Positions 20,587 to 28,894 of a DNA stretch of 64,000 bases are shown here, in pieces. The notes below the pieces were generated by a model. The model was not told the DNA's origin and ran no database searches. It saw only the letters and a list, made by a program, of their open reading frames with translations. The position numbers and the translations under genes are program-made. Position 1 is the first letter of the stretch. Every line of letters starts with the position of its first letter. The stretch comes from Verrucomicrobiota bacterium (GTDB lineage: Bacteria > Verrucomicrobiota > Verrucomicrobiia > Chthoniobacterales > Terrimicrobiaceae): the NCBI GenBank assembly GCA_017305195.1, contig JAFKMU010000048.1:52952-116951 (forward strand). Direction: 5' to 3'.

Positions 20587-21279
20587 CTACGCCTCCAGCC
20601 GGTAGCCAAGGCCATGCACCGTGAGGAGATGCCGCGGCGATGAAGGCTCGTCCTCGATCTTTTGCCGGATCTTGACGATCACCTGATCGAGAGAACGGGT
20701 CGTGCCGTAGTATTCGATCCCCCAGACCTCGTTGAGAATCGTTTCTCGTGACACCGCGTTTCCCCGCTCCCTGTCCAAAAGCACCAGAACGGCCAGTTCG
20801 CGCGGTGTCAGTTCAAAGAGCTCGCCGCGGCGGCTGCCTCGTAAAGCGGGGCAATCAATCTCAACGCGACCGAAGCGGATCGCGTCCGGGCGGAACGTCG
20901 GCGCAGCGTCGTGTGTCGCGCGTCGCAGCAGCGCATGAACCCTTGCGAGCAGTTCGCGCAGGCCGAATGGTTTGGTGACATAATCATCCGCTCCGAGTTC
21001 CAGCCCGACAACCTTGTCGGTCTCCTGTCCCTTGGCGGTGAGCATGAGAATGGGCACGGTGTTCTTCGCCGCGCGCAGCTCCCTGCAAACATCAAAACCG
21101 CTCTTGCGCGGCATCATGACATCGAGGAGGATGAGATCGGGCCGGGCGTTGCGGATCTGCGCCAGGGCCTCAACGCCGTCCCGGCACTCGACTACCGAGT
21201 ATCCCTCGGCGGAGAGGGCATCCACGAGTCCCAGGCGAATGTGCGGATCGTCTTCCGCGACGAGGATTTTACGGCTCAT
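20587..21279 (-). CDS. OmpR/PhoB-family response regulator
   Basis: A 230-residue two-domain regulator. The receiver domain has the acidic pair at residues 10-11 (VAEDDPHIRL), the phosphorylation site Asp53 (LILLDVMMP), and the conserved Lys in DDYVTKPF near residue 104. The C-terminal winged helix ends HLLTVHGLGYRLEA, the PhoB/OmpR wing. Its start overlaps the stop of the histidine kinase gene by 4 bp, so the two are translationally coupled and are a cognate pair. The target genes are not evident; the vWA protein gene in the same operon is the first candidate. Confidence 0.93.
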   Translation of the reverse strand: MSRKILVAEDDPHIRLGLVDALSAEGYSVVECRDGVEALAQIRNARPDLILLDVMMPRKSGFDVCRELRAAKNTVPILMLTAKGQETDKVVGLELGADDYVTKPFGLRELLARVHALLRRATHDAAPTFRPDAIRFGRVEIDCPALRGSRRGELFELTPRELAVLVLLDRERGNAVSRETILNEVWGIEYYGTTRSLDQVIVKIRQKIEDEPSSPRHLLTVHGLGYRLEA

Positions 21280-23156
21280 AAATGATCGACTGGCTTGCGC
21301 GGCAGGCGAAGGACGAAGGAGCTTCCCCCACCCTCGCGCGCACGCACAAAAAGGTCGCCGCCGTGATCGCGAATGATCCGGCGGGCCAGGGTAAGCCCCA
21401 GGCCGGAACCCTGAACCCCGCTGGTGAGGGAGTCGTCCACGCGATGGAATGCCTCAAAGACTTTTTCCTCCTGAGCCCGCGGGATGCCGGGGCCGCGATC
21501 CTTCACCTCGGCGATGAACTCCCGGGGTTCCATGCGAGTGCAGAGGGTGATTTCCCTTCCACTCGCGGCGTACTTTTCGGCGTTGGAAAAAAGATTCACC
21601 AGCACCTGGGTTATGGCATCGGCATCGCAGACCACTCGATACGGCCCCGCGGCGGCGTCCCATGCCATGGAAAATCCGGCCTCGCGTAATCGCGTACTCT
21701 CCACTTCCCAGAGCCTCGCGATAGCATGGTGCAGATCAACCTCGCGCATGTCGTAGACCTTGCGCTTGCGCTCCATGCGGGCAAAGTCGAGGACATTGTT
21801 GACCAGCCGGGTCAGCCGTTCGCTCTCGGCGGCGATGATGCGCAGATACCGGCTTTGCTTCTCGGGTTCGGTGACCTTGCCCCCGGCCAGAAGCTCGGCA
21901 AACATCCGGATGGAAGTCAGCGGTGTCTTGAGCTCGTGCGACACGTTGGAAACAAAGTCCGTCTTCTTCTGGACTGTCGCCAACTGGCGTCGGATGTCGG
22001 CCGAAACGAAATAGGCTCCGGCCAGGATCGCCCCAAGGGCGAGCATGATGAGGAGCACCAGCGTAATGGAAACCAGCCGGGCCGAGCTTGTCAGCGCTCC
22101 AGGATTAGCCAGATACAATGCGACCTCCCAGTGAGGCAGCACCTCACCGATCTCCGTGGCGACAAAGGGGTGCTTCCAATCGGCGGGAAACTCTCCGGGT
22201 AATCGCAGGACAGGACGGCTGCGATCGTTGAGGATGGCGATATGCTCGCCCATCGACTCCAGTTGATCAAAAGCCGGAGCGATCATTTCCTGCATCTGCC
22301 GGGGAGTGAGCATCACGCCAAACAGCCACTCGGACCGGGCCTCGGGTTTGGTCCAAAAAAGCACCTGCAATTCGTCCTGTACGAAGCGGGCCATGATGCC
22401 CTGCGGTGCTCCCGCGATGGCCGTCTGAAAGTTGGAGAGTTCGGGAGCGATCTTGGACGACGCGGCGGGCTCGGTGTCGTCATACCCTTTCTGCGGCGAG
22501 ATGTTTCGCGCCGCAGCCTGTTGCGCGGAGGTGTCTTTCGACTTCGCACTGCTGCGGGTCACCCAGTCCATGGAGGAAAGCAGGGATTTGGACTGAGTAT
22601 TTTTCGTGGGCGGAGCGGCACTTTGCGGGAGCTGATAGATCTCGGCGGGAGCCGCGTTGCTGAGAAAGGACCTGTTGCCTTCCAGAAAGGCGGCTACGGT
22701 TTCCTCGCTGCGAGCCTGTGCGATGGAGGGATAGACCAGCGCGCCGCGAGGCGAGATCGCAAAAGGCACTCCGCCGGGTTTCCAGCCATCCGCCAACCGC
22801 GCGCCAAAGTTTTCCGCGACAGCCTCCGCTCCATAAGCGGCGACCAACTGTCGAACCAGCTCGACAAAGGCAGCCTGCTGCTGCTCGACCGCCTGCCGCA
22901 AATCCGCCGCGATGGCATCGGTCTGGGCCTGGTGCAGATCGGCGGCCTGTCTCTCGATGAGAATATTTTGCTCTCCCGCCGCGCGCAACGCCAGCCAGCC
23001 CAGCACGAGGCTGGGCAGGAAGATGGCGACCAGAAAAATGAGGGCGGAGCGTAACACCGGCGCGCAGTTTCCACAGCCAATAGGAGGGCCGGGAGCGCGG
23101 AGCAAGCAAAAGGCGGCGCGAGCGGGTCCCCGAATCCCGGAGGCCCGCCCGGCCAT
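21276..23156 (-). CDS. Membrane sensor histidine kinase
   Basis: A 626-residue protein. Transmembrane segments at about 36-57 and 361-385 flank a large, roughly 300-residue periplasmic sensor with no family that I recognise; its middle (residues 180-240) is low complexity. The cytoplasmic part has a HisKA domain with the phospho-acceptor His407 in NVSHELKTPLTSIRM, and an HATPase_c domain with NLFSNAEKYA (N box), DRGPGIP (G1) and GSGLGLTL (G2). There is no HAMP domain. It is preceded 10 bp upstream by the vWA gene and overlaps the response regulator. The N-terminal 35 residues before the first helix may not be real; the true start could be further in. Confidence 0.9.
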   Translation of the reverse strand: MAGRASGIRGPARAAFCLLRAPGPPIGCGNCAPVLRSALIFLVAIFLPSLVLGWLALRAAGEQNILIERQAADLHQAQTDAIAADLRQAVEQQQAAFVELVRQLVAAYGAEAVAENFGARLADGWKPGGVPFAISPRGALVYPSIAQARSEETVAAFLEGNRSFLSNAAPAEIYQLPQSAAPPTKNTQSKSLLSSMDWVTRSSAKSKDTSAQQAAARNISPQKGYDDTEPAASSKIAPELSNFQTAIAGAPQGIMARFVQDELQVLFWTKPEARSEWLFGVMLTPRQMQEMIAPAFDQLESMGEHIAILNDRSRPVLRLPGEFPADWKHPFVATEIGEVLPHWEVALYLANPGALTSSARLVSITLVLLIMLALGAILAGAYFVSADIRRQLATVQKKTDFVSNVSHELKTPLTSIRMFAELLAGGKVTEPEKQSRYLRIIAAESERLTRLVNNVLDFARMERKRKVYDMREVDLHHAIARLWEVESTRLREAGFSMAWDAAAGPYRVVCDADAITQVLVNLFSNAEKYAASGREITLCTRMEPREFIAEVKDRGPGIPRAQEEKVFEAFHRVDDSLTSGVQGSGLGLTLARRIIRDHGGDLFVRAREGGGSSFVLRLPRKPVDHL

Positions 23157-23166
23157 CTCCTGCGTC

Positions 23167-24480
23167 CTACCGCTTCTGGTTCTTGTCCTGGTAGTTCTGG
23201 TACTGGATTTCCTTGCGGCTGCTGCGGCTCAGCCAGCCGGAGGAGAGAAGCTCCTTCGCCTTGCTGCGCAGGACGGAATCCTCGCTCTGGATCACGGAAT
23301 TTTGCACCGCCGAGGGCAGCGCCGCATTGGCATTGGCCTGGCTGATCAGCAGATCGGCGGCGTCCTTGGCTCGCCCCTCGTCGGCCAGCTTGACGGCGGC
23401 AGCCTTGGTGAGGCGATTCTGCGTGACGGCCACCTCCGTAGCGACCTTCACCTGTACGGAAGCCTCGACTACCCTGGCGTCCCGGCTCCGGGCGACGGAG
23501 GCGACCTGCGTATCGGACAGCGCCTTGCCCGAGACCGCGTCGTCGTAGCTCAGCGAAATCCTGGCGAGCGAAAGCTCGGCCTCGCCCTTCGGCGCCTCGC
23601 AGACCACGAGGAACCGGCGCGTCTGCGACCCGTAGAGATCCGACAGCGGAATGGTCACGCTCTGGCCTTCAAACTTGATCGCCTCCTCTCCCAGGATTCC
23701 CTTGGGCTTCACGTCATCGGGCAGAGTGATCGTGACCCGGACGTTGCGGGCCACCACGCTTTTCACCGTGCCGAGTTCCTCCGAGAAAATCCCGGGGAGC
23801 TTCTCGACATTCTGCACATAGTAGTAGTTGGCATGGCTGGCCTCGGCGAGGGCGGTCATGAGGTCTTCATTGTAGTCCTCTCCGAGCCCCACGGTGGAGG
23901 CGCCCATGCCCTCGTCGCGCAATTCCTTCCCCAGCCGGGCCAGGTCCGAGGGAGTCGACGGCCCGACGTTGGCCATGCCATCGGAGAGCAGGATCAAGCG
24001 GTTGACCTTTTCCTTGTCGAGATACTTGCGGATCTGCCCCGCCCCGCTCTCCACCCCTGCGTACAGAGCCGTACTCCCACCATCCCGGATGCCTTGTATC
24101 CGCGCCTTGAGCGCTTCCTTGTCCACCGCCTTCTGCGCGGCGATCAGCACCTCCGCCGAGTCATCGTAGATGACGAGAGAAAAATAGTCCTCCGGCCCCA
24201 GTTGATCGAGCGCGACAGCCGCTGCCTGCCGGGCCTTCTCAAGCTTCGCCCCAGCCATGGAGCCCGATCGATCCAGGACGACGGCGAGGTTAATCGGAGC
24301 GGTGCGTTTGACATTCGCCTCCCTGGCCTGAATGGCAACCTCGACGATGGCGTCGCGATTCCCGTCGCTGGGGATGACTTTCTTCTCGGGGGTCACCGTC
24401 ATGGTGACTGTCGAGGGACCCTGGGCCGCTGCGGAGAACACAAGCGCCGAGGCCGTGATGATGGATAGGAGCGTTTTCAC
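23167..24480 (-). CDS. Secreted von Willebrand factor A domain protein
   Basis: A 437-residue protein from the GTG at 24480, chosen because it opens directly on a signal peptide (MKTLLSIITASALVFSAAAQ); the frame extends upstream to 24627 but that would run into the divergent gene. A vWA domain with the metal-ion site LDRSGSMAG (DxSxS), a later VLISDGMANVGPS-type segment (here LLSDGMANVG) and a Gly-Leu-Gly loop is followed by a beta-sandwich region and a C-terminal helical tail. This resembles secreted YfbK-like vWA proteins. It is the first gene of an operon with the histidine kinase (10 bp gap) and response regulator, so it may be a ligand-binding accessory sensor. Confidence 0.85.
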   Translation of the reverse strand: MKTLLSIITASALVFSAAAQGPSTVTMTVTPEKKVIPSDGNRDAIVEVAIQAREANVKRTAPINLAVVLDRSGSMAGAKLEKARQAAAVALDQLGPEDYFSLVIYDDSAEVLIAAQKAVDKEALKARIQGIRDGGSTALYAGVESGAGQIRKYLDKEKVNRLILLSDGMANVGPSTPSDLARLGKELRDEGMGASTVGLGEDYNEDLMTALAEASHANYYYVQNVEKLPGIFSEELGTVKSVVARNVRVTITLPDDVKPKGILGEEAIKFEGQSVTIPLSDLYGSQTRRFLVVCEAPKGEAELSLARISLSYDDAVSGKALSDTQVASVARSRDARVVEASVQVKVATEVAVTQNRLTKAAAVKLADEGRAKDAADLLISQANANAALPSAVQNSVIQSEDSVLRSKAKELLSSGWLSRSSRKEIQYQNYQDKNQKR

Positions 24481-24643
24481 CCCGCTACTGTGCGCCGATT
24501 GCCGTGACGATGTGTCATGGACTGGTAAGGAATTTGTAAAAGTTTTGTAAATCCCGCAGTCCGAGCCCTTGTGCAGGCGTACTTTGCGTCTTGAGCCCCG
24601 GGCCGAAACCTGTTTGCGTGAAGACACCCTCGCAGTCGCCGCC

Positions 24644-25168
24644 GTGAAACCCTTCCCGGATCATTCGCTCTACGTTACTTCTGCTGACGAAATCGCCTGG
24701 GGCGGCATCCTGATCGCGCTCACCCTGGTCATTCACGGTTTCGGCATGCTGCTGACGATTGAGTTCAGCGGCTTTTACAAGAGCCGCTTTGAAAAGCGTC
24801 CCAATTTCATCACCGGCATCATCGGCCTGATCCTGGCGAGTTGGATTATCACGTCCGTCCACATCACCGAGGTGATGCTTTGGGCCGGTTTTTTCCAGTG
24901 GAAGGATTGTTTCTCCAACTTCAGTACGGCAACCTACTTTGCCTTCACGGAATACACGACGCTCGGAAGCAACTTTGACCTGCCGGAGAACTGGCGGTTG
25001 CTCGAGGGCATGATCGCCACCTCGGGTCTGATCGGGTTTGCCTGGTCGACCGGTGTGCTGATGACGCTCGCCCAGGGTTTTCAGAAACAACAACTCCAGC
25101 GCATCAACAAGCGCTACCGCCTCCTTCGCGCCTCACAGGCAAGCGAAAGCGCCGAAGGCAGCGCCTGA
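24644..25168 (+). CDS. Two-helix ion-channel-like membrane protein with non-canonical pore loop
   Basis: About 174 residues. Membrane segments: WGGILIALTLVIHGFGMLL, ITGIIGLILASWIITSVHI, and a final helix LIGFAWSTGVLMTLAQGF. Between the last two is a pore-helix-like stretch, ATYFAFTEYTTLGSNF. The layout is that of the bacterial two-pore-domain/Ion_trans_2 channels, but the filter reads TTLGSN instead of T-x-G-[YF]-G. The start is uncertain: GTG at 24644 is preferred, TTG at 24614 is possible. It is divergent from the vWA gene and directly followed, 17 bp later, by ppk2, so the two are likely co-transcribed. Confidence 0.65.
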   Translation: MKPFPDHSLYVTSADEIAWGGILIALTLVIHGFGMLLTIEFSGFYKSRFEKRPNFITGIIGLILASWIITSVHITEVMLWAGFFQWKDCFSNFSTATYFAFTEYTTLGSNFDLPENWRLLEGMIATSGLIGFAWSTGVLMTLAQGFQKQQLQRINKRYRLLRASQASESAEGSA

Positions 25169-25185
25169 CAGAACACGAATCCTCC

Positions 25186-26139
25186 ATGAAATACTGCAAA
25201 CTTTTCCGCGTGAAACCGGGCAGCGATGTCCGGCTCAAGAAGATCGATCCCAACTTCACCGCCGAGCACGAAGGCAAGAAATCTGCCGTGAAGATGGTGG
25301 AGAAGCTGAACAAGGAACTGAGGGAACTCCAGTATCTCCTCTACGCCGAGGGCAAGCACTCGCTGCTCATCTGCCTGCAGGCGCTCGATGCGGCGGGCAA
25401 GGACGGCACGATCAATCACGTGCTCGGATCGATGAACCCGCAAGGCGCGCGGGTGCATGGATTCAAGGCTCCCTCCAAAGAGGAACTGGCCCACGATTTT
25501 CTCTGGCGCATCGCGAAGCAGACCCCGGGCAAGGGCGAGGTGGTAGTCTTCAACCGGTCCCACTATGAGGACGTACTCGTCGTGCGCGTGCATAACCTTG
25601 TCCCCAAGCATGTCTGGAAACAGCGCTACGACATCATCAATAACTTTGAGCGCAATCTCGTGGAGAGTGGCACCCACATCCTGAAGTTCTTTCTGCACAT
25701 CAGCTCGGAGGAGCAGTTGCTGCGCTTCCGCCAGCGCCTGGAGGACCCGGCGCGGCACTGGAAGATCAGCGAGAGCGACTACTCGGAGCGCGAGCACTGG
25801 GACGACTACACCAAGGCCTACGAAGAGGCTCTGCGCAAGACGAGCACGGACTATGCGCCGTGGTACGTGATCCCGGCCAACAACAAATGGTTCCGCAACC
25901 TCGCCGTGGCCAAGATCGTCACGGAGAAGCTGAAGTCGCTGAACATGAAATTCCCCGCCCCGAGTGTAAACATCGATGAGATCACTGAGAAGTTTCACCT
26001 GGCGCAAAAGGCAGAGGAGGAGCGCATTGGAAAAGCGGCTTGGGAAAAGCTGAGTGCGCGCAAGGAAAGCAAGGAAGAGATCAAACAGGCCGACATCGTC
26101 GAGGAAGCACTGCATCCTTCGAGTTCGAGCGCGGCATAG
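25186..26139 (+). CDS. ppk2: Polyphosphate kinase 2 family protein
   Basis: A 317-residue cytoplasmic kinase using polyphosphate to phosphorylate nucleotides. The Walker A region LQALDAAGKDGTINHV, the lid and Walker B motif FNRSHYEDVLVVRVH, and the downstream KFFLHISSEEQLLRFRQR segment are all typical of PPK2. Length and the single domain fit class I or III enzymes that phosphorylate ADP or AMP; which one cannot be settled by eye. It follows the channel-like gene and precedes a small membrane protein 10 bp later. Confidence 0.93.
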   Translation: MKYCKLFRVKPGSDVRLKKIDPNFTAEHEGKKSAVKMVEKLNKELRELQYLLYAEGKHSLLICLQALDAAGKDGTINHVLGSMNPQGARVHGFKAPSKEELAHDFLWRIAKQTPGKGEVVVFNRSHYEDVLVVRVHNLVPKHVWKQRYDIINNFERNLVESGTHILKFFLHISSEEQLLRFRQRLEDPARHWKISESDYSEREHWDDYTKAYEEALRKTSTDYAPWYVIPANNKWFRNLAVAKIVTEKLKSLNMKFPAPSVNIDEITEKFHLAQKAEEERIGKAAWEKLSARKESKEEIKQADIVEEALHPSSSSAA

Positions 26140-26149
26140 AAGAAGTCTC

Positions 26150-26449
26150 GTGCGGATCTTCCTTAGCACACTTCCCGCCATCCTCGTTCTCGCGGGCGTC
26201 ATTGCACGCGGGGTCATACAGGATCACCACCCATTCTTCCTGTTCGTCGCCGCTGTGGCGGGAGCAGGATGCAGCTACTGCGTGGCCCGTTCCATGGTGA
26301 CCGGAATCACGCCGGGCAATCACAAGATCGCACCCCGCGATCGCCTCACCGAGCCGTTTGGCTATTGGTTCAACGTCGCAGGGTGGACGCTATGTTATCT
26401 TTTGATGCTCTGGCTGGCGTGGAGCATTCCGCCACTGCGCAGCAGCTAG
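26150..26449 (+). CDS. Small membrane protein of unknown function
   Basis: A 99-residue protein from the GTG at 26150, which lies 10 bp after the ppk2 stop with AGAAG upstream. Three hydrophobic segments are visible: FLSTLPAILVLAGVIARGV, FFLFVAAVAGAGCSYCVA and WFNVAGWTLCYLLMLWLAW. No family is recognised. The stop codon shares CTAG with the stop of the convergent ferredoxin gene. Co-transcription with ppk2 is likely. Confidence 0.55.
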   Translation: MRIFLSTLPAILVLAGVIARGVIQDHHPFFLFVAAVAGAGCSYCVARSMVTGITPGNHKIAPRDRLTEPFGYWFNVAGWTLCYLLMLWLAWSIPPLRSS

Positions 26450-26619
26450 GAGGCGCTGATCGCTCCGGAGTTGCAGGTGGTCTCACAGTTGCCGCAGTCG
26501 ATGCAGAGACCGGCATCGATCACGGCGGTGAGGCCTTTGATCTTAATGGCTTCGTTCGGGCAGGCTTCCACGCAGGCGCCGCAGGTTTCGCATTTTTGAG
26601 GGTCGATTTGGTAGGCCAT
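26446..26619 (-). CDS. fdxN: 2[4Fe-4S] ferredoxin, nif-associated
   Basis: A 57-residue ferredoxin. Eight cysteines form CETCGACVEACP (residues 10-21) and CIDCGNCETTC (39-49), two CxxCxxCxxxC cluster sites with no insertion. Size and spacing are those of clostridial-type low-potential ferredoxins, which in diazotrophs donate electrons to NifH or assist NifB. It is the last gene of the minus-strand nif run, 35 bp after the unknown 150-residue gene. The symbol is by position and type, not by a close match. Confidence 0.9.
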   Translation of the reverse strand: MAYQIDPQKCETCGACVEACPNEAIKIKGLTAVIDAGLCIDCGNCETTCNSGAISAS

Positions 26620-26654
26620 GGATGTTTAGGGAATATTTGTTGGGATGAAGGTCA

Positions 26655-27107
26655 TCAGCGACCGCCGAGGACGGCCGCGCCGATCGCCATCGGCGGAGGA
26701 GCCCAGGTCCACACGGCGCTCGGGCTGGAGTGTCCGCCATTCAGACGCAGCGCCTCGCTGATCTCGGCACCCGTCCGGGCATATCCGCCCGCGCTTTCTT
26801 TCAGGACTTCCATATTGAAGTTGATATCCGTCGTTCCGGAACTGCTGGAACCGCAGATGCACAGAACCCGCAGTGGCGGCTCGGTGGGGTCCGTGATCCA
26901 GAGCACCTGATCGCCCGCGTCGCCCGCGAGGTGGGATTGGGCAAAATTCGGCGCATCGACGCGCCAGGGCAGGTTGTCCTCCTTGGGAAGGGCGCTCACA
27001 TATTTTGCGAGCGGACCGGTTTTTCCGCCCAGCGAAATTTTGGTCATTTCGCCGAACTTCCAGATTCCATCAGAGGCTTGTTGAGATTTCGCAAGGTAGA
27101 ACGCCAT
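26655..27107 (-). CDS. Unknown nif-cluster protein
   Basis: A 150-residue protein not recognised as any Nif accessory protein. A hydrophobic-core strand RVLCICGSSSSGTTDINFNM (residues about 81-100) resembles the first strand-loop of a nucleotide-binding fold, but no Walker motif or complete Rossmann pattern follows. The C-terminus is Pro/Ala/Gly-rich. It lies between nifV and the 2[4Fe-4S] ferredoxin, on the same strand and only 35 bp before the latter, which supports a role in nitrogen fixation or electron supply (inference). Start is the first ATG; no strong ribosome site is seen. Confidence 0.6.
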   Translation of the reverse strand: MAFYLAKSQQASDGIWKFGEMTKISLGGKTGPLAKYVSALPKEDNLPWRVDAPNFAQSHLAGDAGDQVLWITDPTEPPLRVLCICGSSSSGTTDINFNMEVLKESAGGYARTGAEISEALRLNGGHSSPSAVWTWAPPPMAIGAAVLGGR

Positions 27108-27161
27108 GGCTTGGGAGCTTTCTTATTTATGAGGTGCGGGGTTGTTGCTAGATGTCCGGGG

Positions 27162-27389
27162 ATGAAAATGCTGACTCGCCTCCGCTATCTTTTTGAGGAG
27201 GGCTTTGAGGTTGGAACGCTGTCCGCCTATGACAGAACGCAGGAAGAGGAAGGAAAGGGCCGGGCGAGCCTGACCTTTGTGGATGTCGACGGCGATGGAA
27301 CACGCCGCCTCGTGACCGAGGAGTTTCTCATCACCGAGGAGGAGGCCCGCCTCTGCTCGCAGCTTTTCCTCGATGAGCAGTCGAACTAG
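27162..27389 (+). CDS. Small acidic protein inside the nif region, unknown
   Basis: A 75-residue protein on the opposite strand to the surrounding nif genes. Start ATG at 27162 (or 27168). Its C-terminal half is strongly acidic (VTEEFLITEEEARL) and the middle reads GKGRASLTFVDVDGDGTRR, a beta-strand and loop. Codon usage looks natural and the reverse strand gives a much less plausible product. It is convergent with nifV (11 bp between ends) and divergent from the unknown gene at 26655-27107. No family recognised. Confidence 0.5.
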   Translation: MKMLTRLRYLFEEGFEVGTLSAYDRTQEEEGKGRASLTFVDVDGDGTRRLVTEEFLITEEEARLCSQLFLDEQSN

Positions 27390-27400
27390 AAAGGCCTCTC

Positions 27401-28570
27401 TCATCGGCTCAGAGCGGGAGCCGCAGCCTGCCCGCTGTCGGAAATCGCAAGGAAGGACAATGCCTCGCCAATAGTAAGCGAACGCCCCAGCAGGGAGGAG
27501 ACGGCGCATAGAGTGGGATAAACCCGAGCGGCGTCCGTATCATCCAGGCCGAGAACGCGCGCGACGGCGCGTGGTCCCGTTTGCGGGCCGATCAGGAAGG
27601 TCTCGGCGCAGCCCGTCTCCTCGGCGGAGTAAGCCTGATAGCTTAGCACCTCGCGCTGAAGGCCGAGAATGTGCAGGCCGCTTTCGTGAACGTGAATCTC
27701 GCGTCCGCTGACAGGTTTGGTCGGCGGGACGGAGCGTTTGGCAAAAGTCTCCAGCATGCGGCAAAGGGGCACCAGCTCATGCCGTCGGATACCCGCATCC
27801 ACCTCCAGAGCCGCATGGAGTCCCATCACCACCTCCTCAAACGCGGCATTCCCGGCACGCTCGCCCACGCCATTGATCGTCGTGCTCAGACACTTCGCCC
27901 CGGCCTGCCAGGCGGCGATGGTATTGGCCGTCGCCATGCCGAGGTCATTGTGGGCGTGAATCTCGATGGGCTTGCCCCGCAATGCGCTCGCTGCGAGCTG
28001 CACCATGCGCGCCGTGCGATCCGGAGTGAGAATGCCCACCGTATCGGCCAGCCGCAGGCGCATCACCGGAAGCTCCGCGACCGCGTGGCAGAACTCCGAC
28101 AGGAATACCGGATCAGCCCGGGAGGCGTCCTGACCACCGATCGCCACATAGGAAAAATGCGACGCCGCCTCCTCGCTGAGATCCGCAAGCGTCCGCAAGA
28201 CCCACTCGCGGGATTTCCCCCAGATGCGCAAATGGCAGTCCGAGAGGGGAAAGGAAAGATTCACTCCATCGACCGCACACGACCGTGCGGCGGCGATATC
28301 CTCGCGGCGGGCCCGGCACCACGCCAGCAGCCAGGCCTCTGGCACAGCGTCGCGCACCTGATTGATCCGGGCAATGGCCTCGTCGCCGGAGGCGGGAATA
28401 CCCACCTCAAGCTCGCGCACGCCGGTCTCCCGGAGCTTGCGAGCGATCTGGCAACGCTCCGCCGGGCTGAGGGTGAGCCCGGCGGATTGCTCGCCGTCGC
28501 GCAGGGTCGTATCGACGAACCAGGCGCTCGAGCCTGCGATCTCCTCGCTGAGAGTCAGATCGCGCTTCAT
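27401..28570 (-). CDS. nifV: Homocitrate synthase NifV
   Basis: A 389-residue member of the alpha-isopropylmalate/homocitrate synthase family. It condenses acetyl-CoA with 2-oxoglutarate to give homocitrate, the organic ligand of FeMo-co. The TIM barrel carries DTTLRDGEQSAG (substrate and metal site) and HAHNDLGMATANTIAA, with NGVGERAGNAAFEEV following. The ATG at 28570 puts DTTLRDGEQ near residue 20 as in other NifV proteins. It lies 4 bp after the [2Fe-2S] ferredoxin gene, inside the nif operon, which separates it from leucine-pathway LeuA. Confidence 0.95.
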   Translation of the reverse strand: MKRDLTLSEEIAGSSAWFVDTTLRDGEQSAGLTLSPAERCQIARKLRETGVRELEVGIPASGDEAIARINQVRDAVPEAWLLAWCRARREDIAAARSCAVDGVNLSFPLSDCHLRIWGKSREWVLRTLADLSEEAASHFSYVAIGGQDASRADPVFLSEFCHAVAELPVMRLRLADTVGILTPDRTARMVQLAASALRGKPIEIHAHNDLGMATANTIAAWQAGAKCLSTTINGVGERAGNAAFEEVVMGLHAALEVDAGIRRHELVPLCRMLETFAKRSVPPTKPVSGREIHVHESGLHILGLQREVLSYQAYSAEETGCAETFLIGPQTGPRAVARVLGLDDTDAARVYPTLCAVSSLLGRSLTIGEALSFLAISDSGQAAAPALSR

Positions 28571-28574
28571 GACA

Positions 28575-28880
28575 TTATGAGGCGAGATAGTCCGTGGCGA
28601 TGGCGCCTTCCTCAAACGCGTCCAGTATGGCGTCGATCGCCTCCTCGGTGATGCCTGTGTAGGTATTGCCCGAGGGATAGTCAATAATCACGGGCCCCTT
28701 GGTGCACATGTTGAGACAGCCGGTCACACAGACCTCGACGCCGTCCATCATGCGATCCTGGATCTCATTCTGGAGATAGCTCAGGAGCGACATGGAGTCC
28801 TTCTTGTAGCAGACGCCCTGGCGTTCTCCATTCGCCCGGAAGCTGCCGCAGACCAGCAGGTGATGATTGGGTGTATTCAT
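28575..28880 (-). CDS. Thioredoxin-like [2Fe-2S] ferredoxin
   Basis: A 101-residue protein of the thioredoxin-fold [2Fe-2S] ferredoxin family (Clostridium pasteurianum 2Fe Fd / Azotobacter FdIV relatives). The opening HHLLVCGSFRANGERQGVC carries the first two cysteines, and VCVTGCLNMCTKGP carries the others of the C-x10/12-C ... C-x3-C arrangement. Such ferredoxins sit in nif operons of many diazotrophs and interact with the MoFe protein or take part in cluster assembly. It is 14 bp after nifB and 4 bp before nifV. Confidence 0.9.
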   Translation of the reverse strand: MNTPNHHLLVCGSFRANGERQGVCYKKDSMSLLSYLQNEIQDRMMDGVEVCVTGCLNMCTKGPVIIDYPSGNTYTGITEEAIDAILDAFEEGAIATDYLAS

Positions 28881-28894
28881 TGGTGTGATTCGTA

